NCBI GenBank assembly: GCA_044340205.1
Contig: JBIIUB010000003.1
Span: 1 to 64,000, forward strand
DNA: 64,000 bases
Direction of reading: 5' to 3'
Origin: UBA967 sp044340205
GTDB taxonomy: Bacteria > Verrucomicrobiota > Verrucomicrobiia > Chthoniobacterales > Terrimicrobiaceae
Under the pieces are notes generated by a model. That model made no database searches and was not told the origin of the DNA. It saw only the letters and a program-made list of their open reading frames with translations. The position numbers and the translations under genes were made by a program. The first letter of the stretch is position 1. Each line of letters opens with the position of its first letter. This document shows, piece by piece, positions 17,860-26,585 of this stretch.

Positions 17860-18353
17860 GCGAAGAAGAATTTAATCAAGCCGTCGCCGAAAACTTTGCA
17901 AAGCTGGTCAGAACCGCCGAGGCAGTCCTAGGGTGCCACGATTCCGCCAAGGATTCGGTGCAACAAGCTGTCATCCGAGTCTGGAAGAACATCGCCACTT
18001 TCGATCCGAAGAAGGGGGCCTTTGTGACACTGCTTCATGTCGCAGTGAAACGCCAAGCCATAAGCCATCAAATCTCGCGCAAGCGTAGGATTGCTGGTAT
18101 GGAGTTCTTGTGGGCAGAGACGGTTGTCCCCGAGCGCCCAAGGAAGGACGACCCGCGCATGGATCGGTTGATGGAGGCCCTGGGCGAGTTGCCCGAGAAG
18201 AAACAGGCGCTCCTTCGGAAACACTTCTTCGAGGGTAAGACCGTAGCGGAAATCGCCGAAGAGATGGGTCTGTCGCGAGCCGCCACGGGCGCACGGCTTC
18301 AGACACTCAATGGTGCTTTGCTTCATAAGAATGCGCGGGGTTGGGAAAGCTAA
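17856..18353 (+). CDS. ECF-like RNA polymerase sigma factor in mobile module
   Basis: A 165-aa sigma-70-type protein with a TTG start overlapping the previous stop. Region 2 is at ~10-75 (AKDSVQQAVIRVWKNIATFD, then KGAFVTLLHVAVKRQAISH), a short linker follows, and region 4 is at ~108-155 with the helix-turn-helix GKTVAEIAEEMGLSRAATGA. It would direct RNA polymerase to a small set of promoters, possibly of the element. It has no anti-sigma-like neighbour other than the unknown upstream gene. Confidence 0.85.
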   Translation: MSEEEFNQAVAENFAKLVRTAEAVLGCHDSAKDSVQQAVIRVWKNIATFDPKKGAFVTLLHVAVKRQAISHQISRKRRIAGMEFLWAETVVPERPRKDDPRMDRLMEALGELPEKKQALLRKHFFEGKTVAEIAEEMGLSRAATGARLQTLNGALLHKNARGWES

Positions 18354-18408
18354 GGTCTGCGGGCCTTGCTGAATTGCAGTGAAGCACCCAAGGATTACTG
18401 ACTCGAGG

Positions 18409-19326
18409 CTATATCGCGCTTCGCCAAGGTCCGCCAGCGTCCCAAATGAAAATCCCATCCTGCTTCTCCAGCGAAGAAATGACGATGGGGCGGAGGAATT
18501 CAGCAACGAAGTTCACGACATCTAAAAATGAGTCTGGAGCTTTGGTGAATCGATTCCGGCGAAGAAACGCAGTCCATTGGGCGACCTTTGATGGACTCAT
18601 CGCGAACTCTTCCGTGAAACACACGGGACTGTCAATCAACGCTGTGCCTCGATTGGAAAAAGTCTGCTCGATCGCATGAGAAAGTTCCGGCCTGCGGAAT
18701 TGTCCAGTTTTTGCCAGAAGCCAAACATCGAAAAAATCCTTCATGCGACTATTGAGTTCGCCCAGTTTGACCATCGTCTCGAACTTCTCTGCAATCACGG
18801 TTTCTCGATTGTAGGCGCGCAGAACGGGCGCGGCGTGACCAAGAATTGCGGGGTAGACGATGGTTGTGGCTTCTGGCGTGATAACATCACTAAAGCCAAT
18901 ATCGATCTGCATCGGAATGATCGCGTTCCCAAGATGTGCGGAGAATGTTGCCCGGACACCGTGATAGTCGGCGTCCTCGGCAATGCGTTCAGTGACTACC
19001 GATTCGTGATCGAAAACCATGCCATCCTCATCGGTCGGAATCCGGCAAATCGCCGCGATGGCATTCCGCACCAAGTCGAGGTCGTTACTCACTCTTCCGA
19101 GAAGATCAATATCCCTCGTCGGGCGGGAAAATGGCATCTCCCACGCCAGCAACATCAAGGCTCCCTTGAGAACGAAGTGATTCCGGTAATCGGAACGGGC
19201 AAGCCGGTAAAGCCACCTTTCAAGGGCGTAGAATTGAGCCAACTCATTGAATGGTTTACCCGATTGGCGTGACAGATTCAGCAACCGCTGATGCACAGAG
19301 GCTGAGACATTCTTGATTGGTTTCAC
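18409..19326 (-). CDS. abiEii: AbiEii-type nucleotidyltransferase toxin
   Basis: A 305-aa protein with the AbiEii/AbiGii toxin fold: FVLKGALMLLAW (~51-62), RPTRDIDLLG (metal-binding D-x-D, ~68-77), and IAEKFETMVKLGELNSRMKD (~177-196, K-x-D region). AbiE systems are type IV toxin-antitoxins giving abortive infection against phages; the toxin is a nucleotidyltransferase. The start overlaps the stop of the antitoxin gene upstream on the same strand (ATGA). Length is normal. Confidence 0.9.
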   Translation of the reverse strand: MKPIKNVSASVHQRLLNLSRQSGKPFNELAQFYALERWLYRLARSDYRNHFVLKGALMLLAWEMPFSRPTRDIDLLGRVSNDLDLVRNAIAAICRIPTDEDGMVFDHESVVTERIAEDADYHGVRATFSAHLGNAIIPMQIDIGFSDVITPEATTIVYPAILGHAAPVLRAYNRETVIAEKFETMVKLGELNSRMKDFFDVWLLAKTGQFRRPELSHAIEQTFSNRGTALIDSPVCFTEEFAMSPSKVAQWTAFLRRNRFTKAPDSFLDVVNFVAEFLRPIVISSLEKQDGIFIWDAGGPWRSAI

Positions 19327-19925
19327 AGTGTTGCCTCCAAATACGGACGGATCACATTTTCACCCCGGCAAACGCGGGCAAACCGCATCACGGCTTGATA
19401 ATCCCGTTTCGGCTGTGATCGATAGGCGCGAAGAGCTTCAAGCGCGATATCAAGGCCCACTTTGTTCCGATACTTGAAAACATCTGCGAGAGTTTTTTCA
19501 CGGCAGTAAACTCGAATGGCAACGCCATCGAGACTATGAGTTTCGATCCCGGCATTCAGGGATTCAGGAGAAAAGCGGAAAACTTTGATCGGAGGGTGAT
19601 CGAGACGAGGTATCCGTGCCGTGCGAGGAAGGGCCACCTCCACTGCGTGCGGAATCTGTGTTGTCAGACGATGAAATGCGAGAGCTGTCAGCAAGCAAAA
19701 CACAGCTTGCGGCACTTTCTTCGCAATAGTGAGAAGATCGGGCTCCCCCAACGGCGGGAGTTCGGCAAGTCGAAAAAGACCGCGTGCGATCTGCTCGATT
19801 TCTCCGCGATCACGCATTTCATAGAGTGAGCGGGGGTGAATTCCAGCCCGCAGCGCCTCGCAAGTCCGCAGCGTTCCATTGCGTTCTTTGAAGGTGCGAT
19901 GTGCATGTTGCGTTGAAGATTGCAT
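19323..19925 (-). CDS. abiEi: AbiEi-type antitoxin/repressor
   Basis: A 200-aa protein with an N-terminal winged helix (~10-55: GTLRTCEALRAGIHPRSLYE, MRDRGEIEQIARGLFRL) followed by the antitoxin domain with YCREKTLADVFKYRNKVGLD (~145-164). In AbiE systems this protein both represses the operon and counteracts the toxin. Coupled to abiEii by an ATGA overlap. The inverted pair AATGCA (19936-19941) / TGCATT (19962-19967) just upstream is a weak operator candidate. Confidence 0.88.
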   Translation of the reverse strand: MQSSTQHAHRTFKERNGTLRTCEALRAGIHPRSLYEMRDRGEIEQIARGLFRLAELPPLGEPDLLTIAKKVPQAVFCLLTALAFHRLTTQIPHAVEVALPRTARIPRLDHPPIKVFRFSPESLNAGIETHSLDGVAIRVYCREKTLADVFKYRNKVGLDIALEALRAYRSQPKRDYQAVMRFARVCRGENVIRPYLEATL

Positions 19926-20330
19926 GCCGGATAATAATGCAAACAGTCTTTAACATCATGCTGCATTTTTATCCAGCTACTTTTCAGGAAAATAAGAAAC
20001 AGAGAGTCAAAACCTGAAGCATTCTCAGGCGTATTTGGTTTCCAAATTTTGAAAACATCTTCTCGCGACCACTGTCGGAACGGCCGCCCCCTCTTTTGCA
20101 CCGCCTAGCATGGTCCAGAGGGATTATTAAAATATTCACCCTTGCTGAAGCTGTATTGCTTCATGCTGCCTGATTATCGTCTTCGATTCCGCACCGCCAA
20201 TTGAGAATCCATCAGCACCACCGGATACCTATTCTTCAAGCCCTCGCAGAATCTGAAGCCTACGGACTCATGGAGTTTGACAAGTTTTATTGAGATTGCT
20301 GCTTCACGGATGAAAAAATAGTTTTGATCC
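19926..20330. other. 405-bp intergenic region
   Basis: The stretch is AT-richer than its surroundings. It contains the possible AbiEi operator pair near 19936-19967 and must hold the promoters of abiE and of the substrate-binding protein gene. A reverse-strand 52-codon frame (20174-20332) has no recognisable product. I see no RNA gene or clear repeat. Confidence 0.5.
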
Positions 20331-21470
20331 ATGATTAGAAGCTTTTTTTTCGCCACCATTGCCGTGTCTGTGCTTTCTGGAACACTGCTTGGCCAAATTC
20401 AGATAGGTGCAGTTTACTGTGACGGGGATCAAAAAGTCCTTGATGAGCCATCCGCAATCGGCGCGCGTTTGGCTGTTGAGCAAGCCAACCGAGCAGGCGG
20501 TATCGGGGGACAGCAAATCAAACTTATAACAATCAATCCGGATTCTTCACCCGACTCTGTAAAAAACGCTGTCTCGGATGCTTTGGAGAAAAATCCCGGC
20601 ATCACCGCATTTGTAGGGCTCTCGGATACAGATCTTGCCGTGGCCGCTGGGCGAGTGGCGAAGAAAAAAGGCCTGCCTTTTATTACATCTGGAGCGACAT
20701 CTCCAAAATTGCCTAACGCACTAGGATCGCGTTTTTTTCTCGCCTGCTTCGGCGACAATGTGCAGGCAGCTGCAGCAGCTCAATGGCTCCGCGATATCAA
20801 GGGCTGTAAAACTGCGGCCGTGATAACTGATCCCTCTCACACATACACCCGCCTGCTTGCGGGCTATTTTACCAAGGCCTTCCGCTTAGGAGGAGGCAGA
20901 ATCACTGCCCAATCGCGCTTTTATCCCGATAATCATTTCAAGATCACTCCTTCCATTTTGAAAGCCGATGCCGTTTTTCTCGCTGCGGAGACAGTCAAAG
21001 ATGCCATTTCTGTGATTCATCGACTTCGCTCGATGGGCTTTGCTGGTCCGATTATTGGGGGTGATGGGTTAGATGATCCTGAAACTTGGAGTAACCAACC
21101 ACTGGCCGCGAATGTTTTTTTTACCACTCACGCTTTTCCGTCAAGCGCTCCAGGATCCGCCTCTCAATCAGTAATAAATAATTTTCAGCGCGAATTTAAC
21201 AACTTATCTGGCGGCAAAGCCCCAAATTCGTTTTCAGGTTTGGGCTACGATGCCACCCGACTGCTCCTTCAGTCCATCGCCAATGCCGGGAGCGCTAAAC
21301 CCGATGAGATCACAAAGGCGATCGAGAAATCGCACCTCGCCGGTGTCACTGGCCAAATCCGTTTTAGTGAAGGCAACCGCGTTCCACTCAAACCCGTTTC
21401 GATCATCTCGGCAATGAAACCTCGCGACGCCGCGTTCCAAATCACCCCTGCCAAGGTTCCTGCTCCTTGA
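20331..21470 (+). CDS. Periplasmic ligand-binding protein of branched-chain amino acid (LivJ) type
   Basis: A 379-aa protein with a signal peptide (MIRSFFFATIAVSVLSGTLLGQ) and a type I periplasmic binding fold: IQIGAVYCDGDQKVLDEPSA, AIGARLAVEQANRAGGIGG (~42-60), ITAFVGLSDTDLAVAAGRVA (~88-107), and FSGLGYDATRLLLQSIANAG (~302-321). Family members bind amino acids, amides or urea-like ligands for ABC uptake. No permease or ATPase genes are adjacent, so it may be an orphan or a receptor component. Its 3' end overlaps the convergent A-T-TE gene by 29 bp. Confidence 0.85.
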   Translation: MIRSFFFATIAVSVLSGTLLGQIQIGAVYCDGDQKVLDEPSAIGARLAVEQANRAGGIGGQQIKLITINPDSSPDSVKNAVSDALEKNPGITAFVGLSDTDLAVAAGRVAKKKGLPFITSGATSPKLPNALGSRFFLACFGDNVQAAAAAQWLRDIKGCKTAAVITDPSHTYTRLLAGYFTKAFRLGGGRITAQSRFYPDNHFKITPSILKADAVFLAAETVKDAISVIHRLRSMGFAGPIIGGDGLDDPETWSNQPLAANVFFTTHAFPSSAPGSASQSVINNFQREFNNLSGGKAPNSFSGLGYDATRLLLQSIANAGSAKPDEITKAIEKSHLAGVTGQIRFSEGNRVPLKPVSIISAMKPRDAAFQITPAKVPAP

Positions 21471-23835
21471 TACCACGACTGATCTGGTCGCGAACAAACG
21501 CCGTCCACTGGGAAACAGATTGGGAATCCCTCACGACATCAAGGTGTTTTTGAGCGGGCAGTTGCTGGATGGAAAGCCGTCGGCAGGCGGGACGAAACAA
21601 GCCAAGGGAGCCATCGCTGTTTTCCTTGCTCGAAAAAAGGGTCGTTTCGATATCCGTTGGAGTGGGCCGATAGAATCGCATCCATGTTCGCCTCCACTCC
21701 CTATTCCGAAGGAAATTTTCTTTCACCAATCTGCGCTGCACAAGTGGTAGACCGACTCCTTGTAGCGGAGCCAAGACCAAGATCCAAATCCAAGGCCTCC
21801 ACCTGCTCCAGCGCCAAACGGTGCGGATAGCTCGTGCCTCCAAGTTGGGAGGATCGACAAGGAATACACCTCCAACCGCTGTCTTCCGCCTTTGCAACTC
21901 CAACCCCGCCTCATGGGCTAGTAATGCTCCAAATGAAAATCCTCCTGTGAACACGGTGCGGTTCGCAATCTCCTCCGAATGGCAATCAATCAAAATCCGG
22001 GTGAGTTCATGAATGCCGTTTGAATTCTTCCCGACGGGATTTTCCATGCTCTTTTCATAATCCAAGCCCAGAAGAGAAAAGCTTTTGAGTGGAGGTTTCG
22101 CCAGAGATGCCAAGCCACTCCCGAACCACAACAGAATCGGATTTCGGCGATCGTTGCCTAAAAGAGTCACGGAGTGCGAAGTGGAGGTCCGCAGATTTTC
22201 AATCAATGAAGTCAGTGGCAAATCTGCCAGCAGTGTGGCGAGAGGGATTCTCCGCTGCATCTTTTCGGAAAGCTTTGCGGCGAGTTCGTGCAGGGATAGA
22301 GAGTCAAGATCCAGCGCCAAGAGGGAGTCGGCACCATGAAAAATCGCATCCTTCGCATCACCTCGCAGAAGCGCTTCCGCCATCTCGGGGATTCGGTTGG
22401 AAATTTTGAAGGAGGCGAATCTCCCCTCGAGAATGTTTGTGGGCGAGGCCAAGGCGGCAAGGTCTATCTTCCCGTGGCGGTTTCTCGGGAGTTGTTCGAC
22501 TCCACGCAACTCGGTGGGGACAATCTGTCCGTCCAAGCCCTCCGCCAAGATGCGCGAAGAAATCTCTTCCAACACATGCGCTGAAACATCCTCAAGCCCA
22601 CACCAAACCAAGGGATGAAGTGATCCCGCAGGCCAATCCACAACAAACTCCCTCACGCCCGCGCAGGATTCCAATGCACGGCAAAGCGGGCCGGTATCGA
22701 CCCATCGCGCTCCACGCTTATACATTTTGCCTGAGCGGCCCACATGGTTAAAGCTGCCGCCTGAGTCAATCCACCCGACATCACCGGTTACAAAAAAGCG
22801 ACTTCCAGCCCCGCTGGGAAAGGTTTCGAGGCGCAACCCATCCGCGTTGCGCACAAGGTATCCCTCCGCCAAATTCTCCGAAACGACCCGCAGCAAGCCA
22901 GTTTCGCCCGTGGCGAGTGCAGTTCCGGTTTCATCAGTTACCTCCAATTTTTTGCCTTGGAGTGGAATGCCGCAAAACGAAGCTGGCACCCCAGATCGAG
23001 CATCATGAATCTGATTGGCTGCAACACCAAACTCCGATCCTCCCAGCGCGTTCAAAATCCTTCCCTCTATTCCGGTCAATTTCATCGCTGCCTTCCACGC
23101 TAGGGGAGAGCAGGCTTCGCCAGTCATGCTGATCCATTGAAAACACCCGCCAAACTCTTCGGCAAAGGCGGAAATCTGGCCTGGAGTGCCGTAGAGCACA
23201 TGACTCTCGCGGGAAGCACTTTTTCCAAAAGATTGAAGACAACCGGCCAGCAGACATCCCAAAAAATGTTTGGTGGATGCACCGAACATCGGATCAACAA
23301 GCATGGAGCACTTCATGCCCGCTGAAAGTCCCAGCGTATCCGCATAACACCGCCCCTCGTGTAATGCCTGCCGCCATCCGCGCACAACAGCCTTTGGATC
23401 ACCAGTAGAACCAGATGTGAAATAAATCGCATGCCATGCGTCCTCCCCGGGGACGTGATTGTCGCAGGATAATTCGTCCGATCCCATCCAACCTTCCACA
23501 ACAGACTCAACCAATCGACGTAGTGCCGGTTCCTTGTTCAGCGTCGCCTCCCGTAAAGGCACCGGCACACCACCCGCAAGCCATACACCAAGTAGTTCAG
23601 AGAAAAAACTGGGCCGGGAAACCTCAAGGCCCATTCGAGCACCGGCCCGCCAAGAAGCGAGGCTGCACAATCTCCGGGCCACGCCCTGTGCCGATGAGTC
23701 CAAATCCCGATAGTTTAGCGTGGTGCCGTTGATTTCGATCGCCGCCAAATCGCCATGGCGCGCTACATTTTCCGTCCAGATTTTCTGGAAACTTTCCGCC
23801 TGTTTAGGCTCCATGTTATCGAGTGCCGCAATCAA
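21442..23835 (-). CDS. Three-domain A-T-TE synthetase (adenylation, carrier, thioesterase)
   Basis: A 797-aa NRPS-like protein. The adenylation domain (~15-475) has YFTSGSTGDPKAV (~138-150), a GGSEFG motif where NxYGPTE is usual, FVTGDVGWIDSGGSFNHVGR and a C-terminal LPRNRHGKIDL with the catalytic Lys. The carrier domain (~490-565) has LDLDSLSLHEL, whose Ser would carry phosphopantetheine. The alpha/beta-hydrolase thioesterase domain (~575-790) has GGFSFGALLAHEAG. The GTG/ATG start overlaps the acyltransferase stop by 4 bp. No condensation domain is present. The substrate may be an amino acid or an acyl acid; this cannot be read from the motifs. Confidence 0.85.
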   Translation of the reverse strand: MIAALDNMEPKQAESFQKIWTENVARHGDLAAIEINGTTLNYRDLDSSAQGVARRLCSLASWRAGARMGLEVSRPSFFSELLGVWLAGGVPVPLREATLNKEPALRRLVESVVEGWMGSDELSCDNHVPGEDAWHAIYFTSGSTGDPKAVVRGWRQALHEGRCYADTLGLSAGMKCSMLVDPMFGASTKHFLGCLLAGCLQSFGKSASRESHVLYGTPGQISAFAEEFGGCFQWISMTGEACSPLAWKAAMKLTGIEGRILNALGGSEFGVAANQIHDARSGVPASFCGIPLQGKKLEVTDETGTALATGETGLLRVVSENLAEGYLVRNADGLRLETFPSGAGSRFFVTGDVGWIDSGGSFNHVGRSGKMYKRGARWVDTGPLCRALESCAGVREFVVDWPAGSLHPLVWCGLEDVSAHVLEEISSRILAEGLDGQIVPTELRGVEQLPRNRHGKIDLAALASPTNILEGRFASFKISNRIPEMAEALLRGDAKDAIFHGADSLLALDLDSLSLHELAAKLSEKMQRRIPLATLLADLPLTSLIENLRTSTSHSVTLLGNDRRNPILLWFGSGLASLAKPPLKSFSLLGLDYEKSMENPVGKNSNGIHELTRILIDCHSEEIANRTVFTGGFSFGALLAHEAGLELQRRKTAVGGVFLVDPPNLEARAIRTVWRWSRWRPWIWILVLAPLQGVGLPLVQRRLVKENFLRNREWRRTWMRFYRPTPTDIETTLFSSKENSDGSLGLFRPACRRLSIQQLPAQKHLDVVRDSQSVSQWTAFVRDQISRGIKEQEPWQG

Positions 23836-24596
23836 TTGTTTTCAGGATGTTGAGCCGTTGGTTTGATTGCAGCATGGATGTTTTCCACAGCTTGATGAAG
23901 TCGGCGGCACGCCTCCTTGCGGTCGCTATGGGGCGAAAGCGGCTTACCGAAAGCCAATAAAGCCTCGAACGAACCGATGCCAAGCAGGTTCCAAAGATGG
24001 GCGGGCAGTTTCATATCGCCCCATAGCGCGATATCCCGTTCCACCGTGGCTGGCGGGTCCACACTGTAATGAATCGCAGCGGGGATGATTTCGAGGTCGT
24101 TTGCAATCGCGGCCTGCAGGAGTGAACTGCGGAAAGGAAGCACGCTTTCGCCGCCGGAACTTGTGCCCTCTGGAAAAAGAACCATGAGATGCCCCCCGCG
24201 CAACACCGATCCCAACGTCTCCACCTGGCGGGCCGCATCGGCTGGAGCTTTTCTCCGAACAAACACCGTTCCAGCCAACCGTGCCAGCAAGCCAAAAATC
24301 GGCCAACCATGCACATCGCTTTTTGCCACGAACACGCACGGGCAAACCGACCCAATGACCAAAATGTCCACATACCCGAGGTGGTTCGAGGTAATGAGAC
24401 CACGCCGGGGAATTTGACCCGTCACATGCACCTTGCAACCCAGCATTGCAAGAAATCGCCCGCTCATCCATTGCATCCATTCCGCTCGGCGCTCCAGTCT
24501 CCTCCCGAAAAGGAATGAAATAAAAGCCACCAAGATTCCGCTCACGACGATCCCGCCGAAACAAAAAAGTCTCCAAAACGCCCGAGCGGTTTTCAT
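23832..24596 (-). CDS. 1-acyl-sn-glycerol-3-phosphate acyltransferase (PlsC/OlsA-like)
   Basis: A 254-aa inner-membrane acyltransferase starting MKTARAFWRLF; the ATG at 24596 overlaps the upstream stop (ATGA), favouring it over a start 63 bp earlier. One N-terminal membrane helix (~9-28) is followed by the family motifs NHLGYVDIL (H-x4-D, ~70-78), AGTVFVRRK (~107-115) and LFPEGTSSGG (~139-148). PlsC makes phosphatidic acid; the related OlsA acylates lyso-ornithine lipid. The OlsB-like neighbour makes the second role attractive. Confidence 0.9.
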   Translation of the reverse strand: MKTARAFWRLFCFGGIVVSGILVAFISFLFGRRLERRAEWMQWMSGRFLAMLGCKVHVTGQIPRRGLITSNHLGYVDILVIGSVCPCVFVAKSDVHGWPIFGLLARLAGTVFVRRKAPADAARQVETLGSVLRGGHLMVLFPEGTSSGGESVLPFRSSLLQAAIANDLEIIPAAIHYSVDPPATVERDIALWGDMKLPAHLWNLLGIGSFEALLAFGKPLSPHSDRKEACRRLHQAVENIHAAIKPTAQHPENN

Positions 24597-25342
24597 GCTT
24601 TCGCGACAGGCGGACGATCCAGGAAGCGACCGGTTGCCGAGGGGGACCCGTTGAGGCAATCGAGCATCGTAAGAAACACGATCGTCTTGAACTCCTGGTC
24701 AAGCGCAGGAGGCGAACAAATGAGGGCTCCCACGCCGAGGTATGCCGAGAGCAACCGTGGAGGTGCCGGACAATCGGCGAGCGGCGAGGCGTCGGGAAGG
24801 ATGAAAGCCCCGTTTGGCGCCGTTCGCCAATCCTCCCCAGCCAGTTGGCTCTCGCGTTCAAAACGCCGATACATCGCCCAGCCCAAAGCAGGGTCTTGCG
24901 AGGTTACGGAACTGCATCCCAGAAGATACCGGCATTCACGCGCTAATGCGTATTCGACGATTCCCCGCCATAGGAGCCCGATCACCGTGAAGTTTCGGTG
25001 ATCTTTCCGCACACAGGCCCTGCCCAACTCCAGGATCGAGGCTCGGCGATCTTCATAGGCTGCGAAGTCGAATTGCCTTTCGCTGTAGTAACCCAGCGCC
25101 CCGCCAGCACGCACACCGGTTTGCATCCGGTAGGTGCCGATGATGCATCCCTCCTGATTGTCATAGGCAACGAGATGGTCGCAGACCTCGTCGAAAGCAT
25201 CCCGATCGATACCCGAGGACCCTGATGAATCGAGCCCAATACCCATCTCCACATTGAAAACATCGAAACGCAGGCGGCAGGCCGTCTCGATCTCTGCCGA
25301 GGAATTGGCAATGCGAACTTCATAACGGGGCATGGTTGACAT
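24593..25342 (-). CDS. OlsB-like N-acyltransferase (ornithine lipid type, GNAT fold)
   Basis: A 249-aa protein of the hemolysin-like/OlsB acyltransferase family (Acetyltransf_5): RLRFDVFNVEMG (~23-34), DEVCDHLVAYD (~50-60), IGTYRMQTGVRAGG (~67-80), ILELGRACVRKDHRN (~103-117), and LLGCSSVTSQDP (~138-149). OlsB transfers 3-hydroxyacyl chains from acyl carrier protein to the amino group of ornithine. First gene of a three-gene operon with PlsC-like and A-T-TE genes, all joined by ATGA overlaps. The amino acceptor here is unknown. Confidence 0.85.
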   Translation of the reverse strand: MSTMPRYEVRIANSSAEIETACRLRFDVFNVEMGIGLDSSGSSGIDRDAFDEVCDHLVAYDNQEGCIIGTYRMQTGVRAGGALGYYSERQFDFAAYEDRRASILELGRACVRKDHRNFTVIGLLWRGIVEYALARECRYLLGCSSVTSQDPALGWAMYRRFERESQLAGEDWRTAPNGAFILPDASPLADCPAPPRLLSAYLGVGALICSPPALDQEFKTIVFLTMLDCLNGSPSATGRFLDRPPVAKA

Positions 25343-25473
25343 GACGGACTATTTTGGCTGTGTGAACGCTATCCACGTCGAGCCAAATTGAACGACTCCG
25401 ATTTCGCAAGAAATCACAAGCCCGATTGTGAAAAACTTGCCAATTTTTCCGGCAACTGATTACTGAAAATCCG

Positions 25474-26544
25474 ATGAGGAGATTTTTAATCGCAGCAGGA
25501 CTTTGGGCTTTTTTCACGGTGGCCTTGCTGGCTGGCAATGATGGCAAGCCAGAGCAGTCGTGCGTCGAAATGACTTTTGAAATCCACTCACTCAAGATCG
25601 AGCGGGAGGATCCACAAGTATTCCGAGCCAGTGTCGTTTTTGTTTTCACCTGGAACTCCCGCGATCTTCCCGGTTTTGAAATCGAAAACTTGAATTTTTT
25701 AAACCGCATATCGGATTTGGATCAGCGACCAATTCCCTTGTCATCTACAACACCCGACGGCACTCGCGGGGTCTTGATAGCAGTGCGGGGACTTTTCGAG
25801 GCGACAAACGACTTTTCCGCGTCTCCATTTAACAGGGTTCGCTTGCCGATGATTTTCGAGTTGCCGAAATACAAGGGCATCCCAATAAAAATTATCGACG
25901 CCGAGGTCGCCCACCGGCACTCGCCCCCGTCGGTGATGGAATCCGACTCCTACTCCATCAAAAAAATCAGTCTGCAAACCGGACCGTATTTTGAAGTTTG
26001 GTCGATGGATAAAAATCTATCGGGATTTTCAGATGTCGAAGCACTTGGCGTCTTCGTCGATGCAAACCACCGTCCTTCGCGGTCGTTGATCATGGTTTTC
26101 ATTCCCCTTTTTTTCATCTTTGCTGCGATATATTCCTCCCTGTGGTGGAAGGAGGAAGGCACCTCTTCCCGCGCTGTGATGGCCTCCCTCTTCGCGGCAA
26201 CGGCACTGGCATTTTCCTCCATCAACCTCCACCCCAATGTTTCCTATCCAACGGCTAACACGGTTGCATTCATCATCTTGTATTTTAATCTTGCGATCGT
26301 CGGTCTGGCTTCGTTGCTGGCCTTCCGCGCGGCCAAACGAGGGGATTTGGAAAAGTTCCGAAAAATCCGTAGAACGTTTCGCTGGCTTGGGTTGGTCGTA
26401 GCCACAATCGGGTTCGTCGCCTTTGTGCTTTGGATTATTGATCTTCGTAACGAACCACTGCACGACTGGTTTCAGGATTCAAGGACTCCTCTGATGCTGG
26501 GCAGCGAGGCCGAGCAACGGGAGAAGTCCATTTTGAAACAATAA
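25474..26544 (+). CDS. Probable pentameric ligand-gated ion channel homologue (Cys-loop receptor superfamily, prokaryotic)
   Basis: A 356-aa protein with a signal peptide (1-21), a beta-rich extracytoplasmic domain (~28-200) and four membrane helices: ~204-225 (VFIPLFFIFAAIYSSLWW), ~232-252, ~260-285 and ~302-323. The sequence between TM2 and TM3, LHPNVSYPTANTVAFIILYF, matches the LPxxxYxTxxD/xxF pattern of pLGICs such as GLIC and ELIC. FRASVVFVFTWNSRDLP and NDFSASPFNRVRLP fit the GLIC beta-2 strand and the Pro loop. As in other bacterial members the Cys pair is absent. The ligand and ion are unknown. It is a single gene with no obvious operon partner. Confidence 0.75.
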   Translation: MRRFLIAAGLWAFFTVALLAGNDGKPEQSCVEMTFEIHSLKIEREDPQVFRASVVFVFTWNSRDLPGFEIENLNFLNRISDLDQRPIPLSSTTPDGTRGVLIAVRGLFEATNDFSASPFNRVRLPMIFELPKYKGIPIKIIDAEVAHRHSPPSVMESDSYSIKKISLQTGPYFEVWSMDKNLSGFSDVEALGVFVDANHRPSRSLIMVFIPLFFIFAAIYSSLWWKEEGTSSRAVMASLFAATALAFSSINLHPNVSYPTANTVAFIILYFNLAIVGLASLLAFRAAKRGDLEKFRKIRRTFRWLGLVVATIGFVAFVLWIIDLRNEPLHDWFQDSRTPLMLGSEAEQREKSILKQ

Positions 26545-26585
26545 AGAAAGACCGGAAAACTCAAACGCTGCCCACCTTCGTCAAG

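Noticed and set aside
17276..20190. Similar GCTGAA/TTGC-rich stretches at 17.28 kb and 20.15 kb as possible flanking repeats of the sigma/AbiE segment
   Set aside because: The match is short and gapped and could be chance; no target-site duplication or terminal structure is visible.
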